From positions 1 through 17,635 of the forward strand of contig JAEYYP010000036.1 of NCBI GenBank assembly GCA_023428425.1: DNA of 17,635 nt, in the 5' to 3' direction. Under the pieces are notes generated by a model that saw only the letters and a list, made by a program, of their open reading frames with translations, was not told where the DNA came from and ran no database searches. The stretch comes from Pseudomonadota bacterium (GTDB taxonomy: Bacteria > Pseudomonadota > Alphaproteobacteria > Rhizobiales > Devosiaceae). Positions within the stretch are counted from its first letter, which is position 1. Each line of letters opens with the position of its first letter. Made by a program: the position numbers and the translations under genes. This document shows positions 7,629 through 14,914 of this stretch, piece by piece.

Positions 7629-7964
7629 TATTGACCTCCAAAGTCAGTCATTCGTTGGTGCCGGTTTGACCCAGCGGTTTGCCGAAACGCGACCACACTT
7701 TTGTGTGTGTTGCCGTCGCGTCTGCGACCCACAAACGATCCCATGCATGGATTCGCAAGACCCACTCTACGCAGGCCCGGCAGAGGCGCAATCGCAGAAT
7801 GGCCGAAATGGGGCATCGCCAGGGTGGTTGCAGCAAGCCTGTTGCAGATTCAACACAACGGCCGTTACGACCTGTTAAGGGGCGTAAACGCGGGGTTACC
7901 ACGGCGAGGGCTGAGAGGGCCTGAAGCGCAGGATAGAGGGGAGATCGGCGCGGGAACCGGCGGG
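7629..7964 (-). other. Porin upstream/leader region with inverted repeats, no gene
   Basis: This is 336 bases without a credible gene between the end of the TPR-sulfotransferase and the porin start. Read toward the porin, it holds CTGCAAC repeated directly with a 14-base period (7847-7827). A possible but weak sigma-70 promoter follows: TTGCGC at 7791-7786 and TAGAGT at 7769-7764, 16 bases apart. Then come a perfect palindrome CCATGCATGG (7741-7750) and a set of complementary segments at 7688-7728 that could fold in two ways. If the promoter is right, the porin mRNA would have a 5' leader of about 130 nt. Short ORFs through this stretch have no RBS or recognisable product. Confidence 0.4.
7688..7728 (-). 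promoter_or_regulatory. Alternative hairpins in the porin leader
   Basis: Three complementary blocks lie 60-100 bases before the porin ATG. Given in plus-strand letters they are CGCGAC (7688-7693), GTCGCG (7715-7720) and GCGAC (7724-7728). The middle block can pair with the last one, with a 4-base loop. It can instead pair with the first one, enclosing a second hairpin CACAC-TTTT-GTGTG (7694-7707). The two pairings are mutually exclusive. This is what a switching leader or an sRNA target region would look like, but chance is not excluded in GC-rich DNA. Confidence 0.3.
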
Positions 7965-9722
7965 CTAGTCCCAGAGGTCGGGCCGGATCAGGCGCCATGC
8001 CGCATGGTGTGCATCGCGGTTGCGGAGAATCCGCTCGACCGGCCAGTCGCCGATCTGAGGCTCGGAACGCGCCTCGCCCAGGCAGGCTTCCGACCATTCC
8101 AGACCGCAGAACGACAGCAGCCGGCCGACTTCGCCGTGACGGTCCTCGCGCAGCTTCAGCAGGTCGATCTCGTAGATGCCGCCGGGCAGCAACCTGTGCC
8201 AGGCGGCCATCTGGGCCTCGAAGGCCGCATGATACGCCTTCAGCGCATCGATATCGCTCGACCACTCATAGCCATTGGAGGTGAGGTACTTCTCGAAGAC
8301 GGCGACGATATGCTCAGGAGCAGAGCGCAGCGGCCTGATGATTCTGGCGTTCGGCAAGGCCAGCCGGATGAAGCCGATGTGGCGGTAGTTGGATGGCATC
8401 GTGTCGACGATGCGCGCACCCAGGCTCGCGAGACTCTGCGCCTCACGCATGTAGGCACGGCCAAGTTCGGTGAAACGATCCGGCGGAACCTCAGAGATCG
8501 GCATGTCGCCGATCTCGCTCTTCAGTTCGCCGACGAGGCGAGCGAGGGTGGGGAGTTCCCCCACGCCTTCCACCGCCGGATGCCGATCGAGAATCGTCTC
8601 CACGGTCGTCTTGCCCGAACGCGGGAGGCCAACGACGAAAATCGGAGTCGCCTCATGGAATCCGCCTGTGGATGGAAGCGCCGAGAGAGCCTCAAAGCCT
8701 TGTACGTCGCGCGCAAGCTCGGCGGCCGCGCGGTCGGCCGGCAAGGCGTCGGACCGGCTGAGGCGGTTTGCAGCCATGAAGTGGGCGATCGACGACTCGT
8801 GGTCCTCGAGATCGGCCAGCGCCTTGCCGGCCGCGAAGCCGGCAAAGATGCGCGCCTCTTCCGCGGCAGATTCGTCCGCGGATAGCCGAACCGCTGCCTC
8901 GACTTCGGAATCGCGCGTTTCGTGCCGCACCATATAGGAGAGGTGGAGATGGGCTTCGCCGAGCCTTGGGTCGAGTTCGATCGCACGACGATAGGCGGCG
9001 GCGGCCTCGGGCAGCTCGCGCATGTGGTAGAGCGCACGACCGCGACGCAGATGGAGCCTCGCCTCGCCAGGTTGCTCCTCGATCGCACGGTCGAGGAGTT
9101 CCAGCACTTCGGGGGCCCTCCCCTCGTTGTCGAGCGCGGTGGCGAGGCCGATGATCGCTGCAGTGTAGCGCGGCCTGAGGTGAACGGCCCGGCGATAGGC
9201 CGACTCGGCATCGAACAGGTGCCCGGCATCCCGCAGGGCGTTTGCCAGATTGAAGTGGAAGCCCGCCTCGGACGGCTTGAGGCGCACTGCCTGCCGATAG
9301 ATGTCGGCCGCTTCGCCGAAGCGCTTGAGCGACCGCAGCGCCATCCCCTTGTTGGAATAGGCCTCGGCATAGCCGGGCTTCAGCGCGATCGCCTGTTCGA
9401 AGGCGCCGATGGCCCTCTCGGGCTGGCCCGCAGCGTTGAGCGCCACGCCAAGATTGCAGTGGTACTGCGGGTCCGTCGGATTGCCCTGCAAGGCCCGCGA
9501 GATAAGAGTTACGGCCTCGTCGGCCCTGCCATCGGAGAGTCGCACCAGTCCCAGCAGGTGATTGGCGGCCGGTTGGGCAGGATCAAGCTTCAGCACACGC
9601 TCGTAGTGGGCCCCGGCGTCCCTGCCCCTGCCAGACTGATGTAGGGCTAACCCCTTGCTCAGCAGGTCGGATATGACCTGAGAATTCCCCGCGGGGGGAC
9701 GCGGCCGCGACGGTCGGGGCAT
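7965..9722 (-). CDS. TPR-repeat / sulfotransferase-domain fusion protein
   Basis: A 585-residue protein. Residues 17 to about 330 are tandem tetratricopeptide repeats, roughly eight, with typical blocks such as NLGVALNAAGQPERAIGAFE and AYSNKGMALRSLKRFGEAAD. Residues about 358-585 are a sulfotransferase-like domain opening with PIFVVGLPRSGKTTVETILD and ending WRLIRPDLWD. In the family, the PRSGTTL loop binds the 5'-phosphosulfate of PAPS. Here Thr is Lys371, giving GLPRSGKT, a perfect Walker A pattern. The 3'-phosphate site (RRDPRDxxxS) reads LRSAPEHIVA, without the Ser, and the usual QVR motif is absent. PAPS-dependent activity is therefore uncertain. The start at ATG 9722 keeps the gene clear of the divergent dehydrogenase; a longer frame reaching 9980 would overlap it and has no TPR-like sequence. 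The start has no good Shine-Dalgarno. No signal peptide is visible. Confidence 0.82.
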   Translation of the reverse strand: MPRPSRPRPPAGNSQVISDLLSKGLALHQSGRGRDAGAHYERVLKLDPAQPAANHLLGLVRLSDGRADEAVTLISRALQGNPTDPQYHCNLGVALNAAGQPERAIGAFEQAIALKPGYAEAYSNKGMALRSLKRFGEAADIYRQAVRLKPSEAGFHFNLANALRDAGHLFDAESAYRRAVHLRPRYTAAIIGLATALDNEGRAPEVLELLDRAIEEQPGEARLHLRRGRALYHMRELPEAAAAYRRAIELDPRLGEAHLHLSYMVRHETRDSEVEAAVRLSADESAAEEARIFAGFAAGKALADLEDHESSIAHFMAANRLSRSDALPADRAAAELARDVQGFEALSALPSTGGFHEATPIFVVGLPRSGKTTVETILDRHPAVEGVGELPTLARLVGELKSEIGDMPISEVPPDRFTELGRAYMREAQSLASLGARIVDTMPSNYRHIGFIRLALPNARIIRPLRSAPEHIVAVFEKYLTSNGYEWSSDIDALKAYHAAFEAQMAAWHRLLPGGIYEIDLLKLREDRHGEVGRLLSFCGLEWSEACLGEARSEPQIGDWPVERILRNRDAHHAAWRLIRPDLWD

Positions 9723-9814
9723 GGAAAATTGCCAAAAAAGAAAAGAGGAGGCTGCCTTGCGCCTGACGCAGGTAAGCCAGCATATGGACACAAACAAGGG
9801 TGGATGACGCAAAA

Positions 9815-10558
9815 ATGACGGAACCCAAAGTCGCACTGGTAACCGGCGCAACGTCCGGTATCGGACGCGCCACGGCGATCGGACTGGGCAAGGCGGGATA
9901 TCGCGTGGCCATTCTCGGCCGGCGCGAGGACGAACTGAAGCGGACTGCCGAGCTTTCGGGCGCCGCGTATTCCGGGCCATGCGACGTCTCGGACCCGGCC
10001 GCCGTGCACCACTACTTCGCGGACCTCAAGGCCAAGCTCGGCCGTGTCGACGTCGTGTTCAACAATGCCGGCATGTTCGCGCCGCAGATGACCTTCGGCG
10101 ACATGGACATAGAGACGTGGAAACGCATGGTCGACGTCAACCTGAACGGCGCCTTCTATGTAGCGCGCGAGGCGTTCCGCGCTATGCGCGACCAGCAACC
10201 GCAGGGCGGACGCATCATCAATAACGGCTCGATCTCTGCCTATGTGCCGCGGCCGGGCGCGGCCGCGTACACGGCGACCAAGCATGCGATCACCGGGCTG
10301 ACCAAGGCGATCTCGCTGGATGGCCGGGCGTTCAGCATCGCCTGCGGGCAGATCGACATCGGCAATACGGCAACCGACATGACCTCGAAGATGACCTCCG
10401 GGTCGCTTCAGGCCAATGGCACGATGGTGCCCGAGCCGACCTTCGATGTTCAGCACGTCGTCGACGCCGTGCTCTACATGTCCGGGCTGCCGCTCGAGGC
10501 GAACGTGCAGTTCATGACGGTGATGGCGACCAACATGCCGTATATCGGCCGCGGCTGA
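9815..10558 (+). CDS. Short-chain dehydrogenase/reductase (SDR)
   Basis: A 247-residue classical SDR. It has the nucleotide-binding TGATSGIG (residues 10-17), the CDVSD acidic turn (56-60), NNAG (83-86), and the catalytic triad Ser139, Tyr152 and Lys156 in NGSIS...AYTATK. Such cytoplasmic enzymes use NAD(P)H to oxidise or reduce alcohols and ketones; the substrate cannot be predicted. The Arg pair in LGRRED after the second strand suggests NADP(H) preference. ATG 9815 was chosen because TEPKVALVTGAT then begins one strand before the glycine motif. A GTG at 9800 would add five residues. The RBS is unclear (GGTGG about 11 bases upstream). The gene diverges from the TPR-sulfotransferase across 92 bases and converges on nagA with only 4 bases between stops, so it is probably monocistronic. 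Confidence 0.88.
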   Translation: MTEPKVALVTGATSGIGRATAIGLGKAGYRVAILGRREDELKRTAELSGAAYSGPCDVSDPAAVHHYFADLKAKLGRVDVVFNNAGMFAPQMTFGDMDIETWKRMVDVNLNGAFYVAREAFRAMRDQQPQGGRIINNGSISAYVPRPGAAAYTATKHAITGLTKAISLDGRAFSIACGQIDIGNTATDMTSKMTSGSLQANGTMVPEPTFDVQHVVDAVLYMSGLPLEANVQFMTVMATNMPYIGRG

Positions 10559-10562
10559 CCGA

Positions 10563-11714
10563 TCAGCCGAACACCTTGCTTCCGCCGATCCAGGTCGAGC
10601 GGATGTCGAGGTCGTCACTAAGTACGGCGAAATCCGCGCGGGCACCGCGATTGAGGTGTCCGTGCGATGCGCTCACCCCGAGCGCCTGCGCCGGGTAGAG
10701 CGATGCCATGCGCAGCGCTTCGTCGAAGGGCACGCCAATTGTGCGATGCACATATCGCACCGCGTCGATCATCGTCAGGTCGGCGCCGGCCAGTGTGCCG
10801 TCCGCGAGGCGCAGGGCACCATCCTTGCGGTAGACGGTCTGGCCGGTGAGGACGAACTCCGTCCAGTCGGTGCCTGTCGGCGACATGGCGTCTGTGACGA
10901 GGAAGACCTGGCCGGGCCCGCGCTTCGAACGCAACGCGATGCCGATCGAGGTCGGGTGCACGTGGATGCCGTCGGCAATGAGCCCCGCACTGATGGCGCC
11001 GATGTCGAGAGCGGCGCCGACGATGCCGGGTTCGCGGTTGCCGATCTGGCTCTGGGCATTGAACAGGTGGGTGACCATGCGCGCGCCCGCCGCGACCGCC
11101 GCCTGCACCTGGGCGTAGGTGCCGTCCGAGTGACCGATGGAGACGACGATGCCGGCCTCGGCGAGGCGGGAAATCTGAGTCGGATCAGCGGCTTCGACGG
11201 CAACGGTAACAAGCAGGTTCGGCAGCCTCCTGCGCGCATCCAGGAAGCGCTGCAGGTCGGCTTCCTCCATCGGCCGAATCAGCTTCGGATCGTGGGCGCC
11301 CTTGCGGGAGACGGCGAGGTGCGGCCCCTCGATATGGAGCCCAAGGAAGCCGGGCACATCTTCGGCTACGGCTTCGGCTCCGGCCGCTATCGCCAGGACG
11401 TTCTTTTCCGGCGTGTCGGTGATCAGCGTGGGGAGCAGCGCGGTGGTGCCGAACTGCGCATAGTTGGTGCAGATCGTGCGGATCGCATCGAGCGTCGGCG
11501 TCAGGTTGAGCAGCGCCCCACCGCCGCCATTGACCTGCAGATCGACGAAGCCCGGCACGATCATGGCGCCATCGGCGACGATACGCGTGGCGTCGGTAGG
11601 CGAGTCGGCGGCAATCAGTCCCTCGACGACGCCATCGTTGATCACGAGCGCCGAGCGCTCATGCCAGGTGGCGCCGTCGAAGATGCGGGCGCCGGTGATG
11701 GCGGTCTTGGTCAT
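10563..11714 (-). CDS. nagA: N-acetylglucosamine-6-phosphate deacetylase
   Basis: A 383-residue cytoplasmic enzyme that removes acetate from GlcNAc-6-phosphate to give glucosamine-6-phosphate. It feeds amino-sugar and cell-wall-derived GlcNAc into glycolysis and wall precursor synthesis. Length and motifs fit the amidohydrolase-fold family: PGFVDLQVNGGGG (54-66), HIEGPHL with metal ligand Glu129, GHSDG with His195, HLFNAQ with His216, DGIHVHP (249-254) and VTDAMSPTG with catalytic Asp275. HLFNA is usually followed by Met, and here by Gln. The RBS GGAG at 11724-11721 is 6 bases before ATG. The gene follows the SIS-domain deaminase by 42 bases in the same operon, so the two consecutive pathway steps are encoded together. 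It closes the operon and converges on the SDR gene with no terminator between them. Confidence 0.93.
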   Translation of the reverse strand: MTKTAITGARIFDGATWHERSALVINDGVVEGLIAADSPTDATRIVADGAMIVPGFVDLQVNGGGGALLNLTPTLDAIRTICTNYAQFGTTALLPTLITDTPEKNVLAIAAGAEAVAEDVPGFLGLHIEGPHLAVSRKGAHDPKLIRPMEEADLQRFLDARRRLPNLLVTVAVEAADPTQISRLAEAGIVVSIGHSDGTYAQVQAAVAAGARMVTHLFNAQSQIGNREPGIVGAALDIGAISAGLIADGIHVHPTSIGIALRSKRGPGQVFLVTDAMSPTGTDWTEFVLTGQTVYRKDGALRLADGTLAGADLTMIDAVRYVHRTIGVPFDEALRMASLYPAQALGVSASHGHLNRGARADFAVLSDDLDIRSTWIGGSKVFG

Positions 11715-11756
11715 GGCAGGCTCCGTTGCAGTCGAGGGTCGATCGAGGTGCGGGAC

Positions 11757-12791
11757 CTAGATCGTTTCCGTGACTTTCTTGAGGTGGGGGGGCTGATCCG
11801 GATTGAAGCCGCGGCGGCGGCTCAGGGCTTCGACGAAGGCGTAGAACGTGACGATCAGCGCCAGTGCGTCGGTCAAGGGGTGGCCGCTGGCGGCGAAAGG
11901 CAGCCGCTCGGCTTTCTGGGCATTGACCGAGGTAATGAAGGTGCGGGCGCCCTGCCCGGCAAGGCGCTCGGCGATCTCGGCGACCGAGGCCTCCGCGGCG
12001 TCGCGGGACGCGAGCGCGAGGACGGGGAAGTGGCGTTCGACGATCCGGGCCGGGCCGTGCAGCACCTCGGCGGCGCTGTAGGCCTCGGCGGGCATGCCGC
12101 AGGTTTCCTTGAACTTCAGGGCAGCCTCGCTGGCGATGGCCAGCGCCGGGCCGCGGCCGAGCACATAGAGGGAGTCGTGCTGGTCGAGCGCGCCGAACAG
12201 CGGCGACCAGTCGACGTGGACCGCCTGCTCCAGCAGTTCGGGAAGTGATTCAAGCGCAGCCAGCAGGGCCTTGTCGTCCAACCAGTTTCCGACAATGCCG
12301 AGCCCGGCCACGATGGAAGCGACGAACGTCTTGGTGGCGGCGACGGACTTCTCCTCTCCCGAGCGAAGCGCAATCGTGTGTTCAGCCGTGGCCGCGAGCG
12401 GCGAGCCGATGGTGTTGGTGAGCGCGAAGGTGAGCGCACCCGACCGACGGGCGGACTCGGTCATGGCGACGATATCGGGGCTCTTGCCGGACTGGCTGAT
12501 CGAGATAGCCGCAGTGCGACCGAGCTTCAGTTCGCGACCGTAGATCGAAACGATCGACGGGCCCACTGAGGCCACAGGCACGCCGGCGAGGAGTTCGATC
12601 GCGTATTTCAGGAAGGCCGAAGCGTGGTCTGACGAGCCACGGGCAATGGTGACGATGGCGGCCGGGTCTCGCCCGCGCAGTGCAGCACCCGCGGAAGCGA
12701 GATCATCCCTGCCCTCTCGCAGCAGGCGGGAGATAGCGGCCGGGATCTCCTCGATCTCCTGCCGCATGTGGGTAGCGTTCTGGGTCGTCAT
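11757..12791 (-). CDS. nagB-II: SIS-domain glucosamine-6-phosphate deaminase (NagB-II type)
   Basis: A 344-residue protein with two SIS sugar-phosphate isomerase domains, roughly residues 40-170 and 200-325. It resembles the isomerase half of GlmS without the glutaminase domain. Visible motifs are IARGSSDHAS (49-58), SISQSGKSPD (97-106), EEKSVAATKTF (146-156), LKFKETC (225-231), AEAYSAAEVLHGP (235-247) and a C-terminal NPDQPPHLKKVTETI. This is the pattern of NagB-II enzymes, which deaminate and isomerise glucosamine-6-phosphate to fructose-6-phosphate and ammonia in place of classic NagB. The neighbouring nagA supports this. An AgaS-like galactosamine-6-phosphate role is the main alternative. 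The ATG overlaps the regulator's TGA by 4 bases (ATGA), implying translational coupling. Active in the cytoplasm. Confidence 0.87.
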   Translation of the reverse strand: MTTQNATHMRQEIEEIPAAISRLLREGRDDLASAGAALRGRDPAAIVTIARGSSDHASAFLKYAIELLAGVPVASVGPSIVSIYGRELKLGRTAAISISQSGKSPDIVAMTESARRSGALTFALTNTIGSPLAATAEHTIALRSGEEKSVAATKTFVASIVAGLGIVGNWLDDKALLAALESLPELLEQAVHVDWSPLFGALDQHDSLYVLGRGPALAIASEAALKFKETCGMPAEAYSAAEVLHGPARIVERHFPVLALASRDAAEASVAEIAERLAGQGARTFITSVNAQKAERLPFAASGHPLTDALALIVTFYAFVEALSRRRGFNPDQPPHLKKVTETI

Positions 12792-13561
12792 GTACGCGCT
12801 CCTTCGCCGACGCGGAGTTCAGCGACAAAATCATAAGTGTCACCACGATAGACCGAGCGCGTGAACTCCACGACACGACCGGAAGCGAGGTAGCCGACGC
12901 GCTCGATATGGAGAGCAGCGGCGCCGATGGAAATCTCCAGCAGCTTCGCGTCCGCCTCATTCAGATTGGCGGCGCGGATGCGCTGGATGGCTCGGACCGG
13001 GCGGTTGCCGCTGCGGTCGAGCTGGGCATAGAGCGAGTCCGACACCAGCGCCGGATCGGGCAGGATGTCGGCAGAAATACTGGCGCGCTCGATGGCGAGA
13101 GGCGTATCGCCCGAAATGCGGAGCCGTCCGATCCTGGACACCCGGTCGCCGGGCGACAGGCCGAGCGCCATTGTTTCCTCGGGCGATGGATCATGGATGC
13201 CCCGATCAAGAAGCACCGAGCGCAGCGGCAGCCCGCGACGTGCCATGTCTTCGGCGAAGCTCGTGAGCTGGCCGAGCGACTGTTCGACCCGGCTGGGCTG
13301 CGGCGCAACGAACGTGCCGGAGCCATGCCGCTGTACCAGAATGCCGTCGCGCACGAGGTACTGGACTGCCTTGCGCACGGTCACGCGCGAAACATCGACC
13401 TTGCTCGCCAGGTCTCGCTCGGAAGGGAGCGCGTCACCGGGCTTGATCGCGCCACGCGCCACAGCATCCTCGATCCAGCGCTTCAGCTGGAGGTAGAGCG
13501 GGCCGCCCTGCGGCAGGATCACGGGGTCGGGGCCGAACAAGGCGGCCTGCGAGTCAGCCAT
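12788..13561 (-). CDS. GntR-family (HutC/UTRA) transcriptional regulator of the nag operon
   Basis: A 257-residue regulator. Residues about 21-86 form the GntR winged helix-turn-helix, with PGDALPSERDLASKVDVSRV as recognition region and HGSGTFV as wing. Residues about 100-245 form a UTRA effector domain (IGRLRISGDTPLAIERASIS, VVEFTRSVYRGD), the fold that binds amino-sugar phosphates in NagR, YvoA and DasR. It likely represses the operon until GlcN-6-P or GlcNAc-6-P appears; this is inferred from family and position. ATG 13561 was chosen over ATG 13579 because AAGG sits 5 bases upstream and because a promoter -10 at 13587-13592 would place transcription start near 13580, making the longer version almost leaderless. 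It overlaps the deaminase gene by 4 bases, so it is the first gene of its own operon and probably autoregulated. Confidence 0.88.
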   Translation of the reverse strand: MADSQAALFGPDPVILPQGGPLYLQLKRWIEDAVARGAIKPGDALPSERDLASKVDVSRVTVRKAVQYLVRDGILVQRHGSGTFVAPQPSRVEQSLGQLTSFAEDMARRGLPLRSVLLDRGIHDPSPEETMALGLSPGDRVSRIGRLRISGDTPLAIERASISADILPDPALVSDSLYAQLDRSGNRPVRAIQRIRAANLNEADAKLLEISIGAAALHIERVGYLASGRVVEFTRSVYRGDTYDFVAELRVGEGART

Positions 13562-13586
13562 GGAAACCTTGTAACGCATTCACTCG

Positions 13587-13614
13587 ATAATACCAATAAA
13601 AGACCATTTGCCAA
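13587..13614 (-). promoter_or_regulatory. Sigma-70-type promoter of the nag operon with overlapping operator half-sites
   Basis: On the minus strand TTGGCA (13614-13609) and TATTAT (13592-13587) are each 5 of 6 matches to consensus, with a 16-base spacer. Inside and beside the spacer, in plus letters, are TACCA (13591-13595) and AGACCATT (13601-13608). The latter resembles one half of the dre-type operator bound by HutC-family amino-sugar regulators (TGGTCT/AGACCA). Binding there would block RNA polymerase. Further TGGTA and TGGTT copies lie at 13638-13649, toward the divergent oxidoreductase. Confidence 0.6.
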
Positions 13615-13706
13615 GAGAGCCGCACGGTGCAGCGAAGTGGTATCTGGTTGGACTTCGTGAGGCGCAGCCGGCATCCACCTGCTACAAGCGTCGCATAGAT
13701 GGATCT

Positions 13707-13719
13707 GGAGGATGTCATG
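13707..13719 (+). promoter_or_regulatory. RBS deciding the start of the Gfo/Idh/MocA gene
   Basis: GGAGG at 13707-13711 lies 5 bases before ATG 13717. An upstream in-frame ATG at 13699 would put this site inside the gene, so 13717 is the preferred start. Confidence 0.75.
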
Positions 13720-14766
13720 GTTGTGCGGGTGCTGGTGGTCGGGCTTGGAAACATGGGGCGCAGCCACGCACTGGCCTATCATCGTCACCCGGGCTTCGAG
13801 ATCGTCGGGCTCGTCAACCGACGGCCTCCGACGCTGAGCGATGAGCTGTCGGGTTATCCGGTGATGGCCGATTACGAGCGGGCGCTGCGCGAGCTGCAAC
13901 CGGACCTCGTCTCGATCAACACCTATTCCGACAGTCACGCCGACTACGCGGAAATGGCCATCGAACAAGGCGCCCACGTGTTCATCGAGAAGCCACTGGC
14001 GACCACCGTGGCGGACGCGGAGCGGGTGGTAGCGGCGGCAAAGGCCCACGGCCGCAAGCTCGTCGTCGGCTACATTCTCCGGCACCATCCGAGCTGGGTT
14101 CGCTTCATTGAAGAGGCGCGGAAACTCGGCGGTCCCTATGCCTTCCGACTCAACCTCAATCAGCAATCGAGCGGGCTGACCTGGGCGACGCACAAGCAGC
14201 TGATGCAGACCACCTCGCCGATCGTGGATTGCGGCGTTCACTATGTCGACGTCATGTGCCAGATCACCGACGCACTTCCGGTGGAGGTGCGCGGCATGGG
14301 CGTGCGACTGAGCAGTGAGGTGGCGCCCGACATGTACAACTATGGCGCGCTGCAGGTGCTGTTCGCAGACGGCTCCGTCGGCTGGTACGAAGCGGCGTGG
14401 GGGCCGATGGTCTCGGACACGGCGTTCTTCGTGAAGGACGTGATGAGTCCTAACGGCTCAGTGTCGATCGTCATGGAGCCGGGCGCGAAATCGGACGAAC
14501 TCGACGTTCATACCCGCACCGACCAGATCAAGGTGCACCGCGCGGCGCTTGACCGCGAAGGCCGGTTCGCTGCCCCGGACGAGTTCATCTCGATGGCGGG
14601 CGAGCCCGGGCACGATGCGCTCTGCGCGCGCGAGCAGGAATATGTCTACCGCGCGATCGTCGAGGATCTGGACCTCACGCGTCACATGTCCGATGCCGTG
14701 CAATCCCTGCGCGTCTGCCTTGCAGCGGACGAAAGCGTGCGAACCGGAATGTCGGTAAGGCTTTGA
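13717..14766 (+). CDS. Gfo/Idh/MocA-family NAD(P)-dependent oxidoreductase
   Basis: A 349-residue protein. Residues 1-120 form a Rossmann domain opening VRVLVVGLGNMGRSH, followed by the family signature EKP at 91-93 (VFIEKPLATT). The C-terminal beta-sheet domain carries the catalytic Asp-x3-His motif, DCGVH (Asp171, His175), in TTSPIVDCGVHYVDVMCQI. Family members oxidise or reduce hydroxyls of sugars, inositols and glycosides in the cytoplasm; Lys92 and His175 are the usual catalytic pair. It stands back-to-back with the nag regulator across 155 bases. It may thus be controlled by the same regulator and act on an amino sugar or glycoside, but that is inference from position only. No enzyme for the next step is adjacent on the same strand. 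Confidence 0.85.
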   Translation: MVVRVLVVGLGNMGRSHALAYHRHPGFEIVGLVNRRPPTLSDELSGYPVMADYERALRELQPDLVSINTYSDSHADYAEMAIEQGAHVFIEKPLATTVADAERVVAAAKAHGRKLVVGYILRHHPSWVRFIEEARKLGGPYAFRLNLNQQSSGLTWATHKQLMQTTSPIVDCGVHYVDVMCQITDALPVEVRGMGVRLSSEVAPDMYNYGALQVLFADGSVGWYEAAWGPMVSDTAFFVKDVMSPNGSVSIVMEPGAKSDELDVHTRTDQIKVHRAALDREGRFAAPDEFISMAGEPGHDALCAREQEYVYRAIVEDLDLTRHMSDAVQSLRVCLAADESVRTGMSVRL

Positions 14767-14822
14767 ATGTGCTGACCTGACCAGACGATCGCACCTGTGC
14801 CTATACGGCAACACGGCCGTGG

Positions 14823-14860
14823 CGAAGCGACTTCGTCCGGTTGTTCGGACCGTCGCGACG
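14823..14860. repeat. Three adjacent short inverted repeats
   Basis: CGAAG-CGA-CTTCG (14823-14835), GTCCG-GTTGTT-CGGAC (14835-14850) and the perfect palindrome CGTCGCGACG (14851-14860) lie directly end to end between the oxidoreductase and the outer-membrane protein gene. They have no T tract, so they are not an ordinary terminator. They stop just before a TTGACC element at 14867 and could be operator sites or a weak terminator. Confidence 0.4.
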
Positions 14861-14866
14861 GCGATA

Positions 14867-14895
14867 TTGACCCAAGCGTCAGACCACTTTTGATT
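14867..14895 (+). promoter_or_regulatory. Possible promoter of the outer-membrane protein gene
   Basis: TTGACC (14867-14872) is a 5 of 6 match to a -35 box. The best -10 at 17 bases is TTGATT (14890-14895), only 3 of 6. It lies just upstream of the RBS, so a transcript from here would have a very short leader. This is a weak call. Confidence 0.3.
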
Positions 14896-14901
14896 CTGTA
14901 T

Positions 14902-14914
14902 GGAGACTTCTATG
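14902..14914 (+). promoter_or_regulatory. RBS deciding the start of the small outer-membrane protein
   Basis: GGAG at 14902-14905 lies 6 bases before ATG 14912. An in-frame ATG at 14900 overlaps this site and would put four polar residues ahead of a perfect signal peptide, so 14912 is preferred. Confidence 0.75.

Noticed and set aside
6198..7634. A 478-codon plus-strand frame opposite the porin
   Set aside because: The porin has a signal peptide, family signature, strong RBS and terminator. The opposite frame is antisense to it and lacks any domain.
7735..7755. The CCATGCATGG palindrome as a transposon or attachment site
   Set aside because: No flanking repeats, integrase or tRNA are nearby. 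A single 10-base palindrome is more likely an operator or chance.
7648..8265. A possible 205-codon gene in the porin upstream region on the minus strand
   Set aside because: Most of it overlaps the sulfotransferase domain in another frame. It has no RBS and an Arg/Pro-rich composition.
9723..9980. An 86-codon N-terminal extension of the TPR-sulfotransferase
   Set aside because: The extension is Arg/Pro-rich, overlaps the divergent SDR gene and its start region, and the domain order begins naturally at ATG 9722.
10656..12248. A 530-codon plus-strand frame opposite nagA and the deaminase
   Set aside because: Both minus-strand genes are unambiguous by motif; this frame has none and is a shadow.
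12788..12791. The 4-base overlap between regulator and deaminase as a frameshift signal
   Set aside because: ATGA stop/start overlaps are ordinary translational coupling; both proteins have complete ends.
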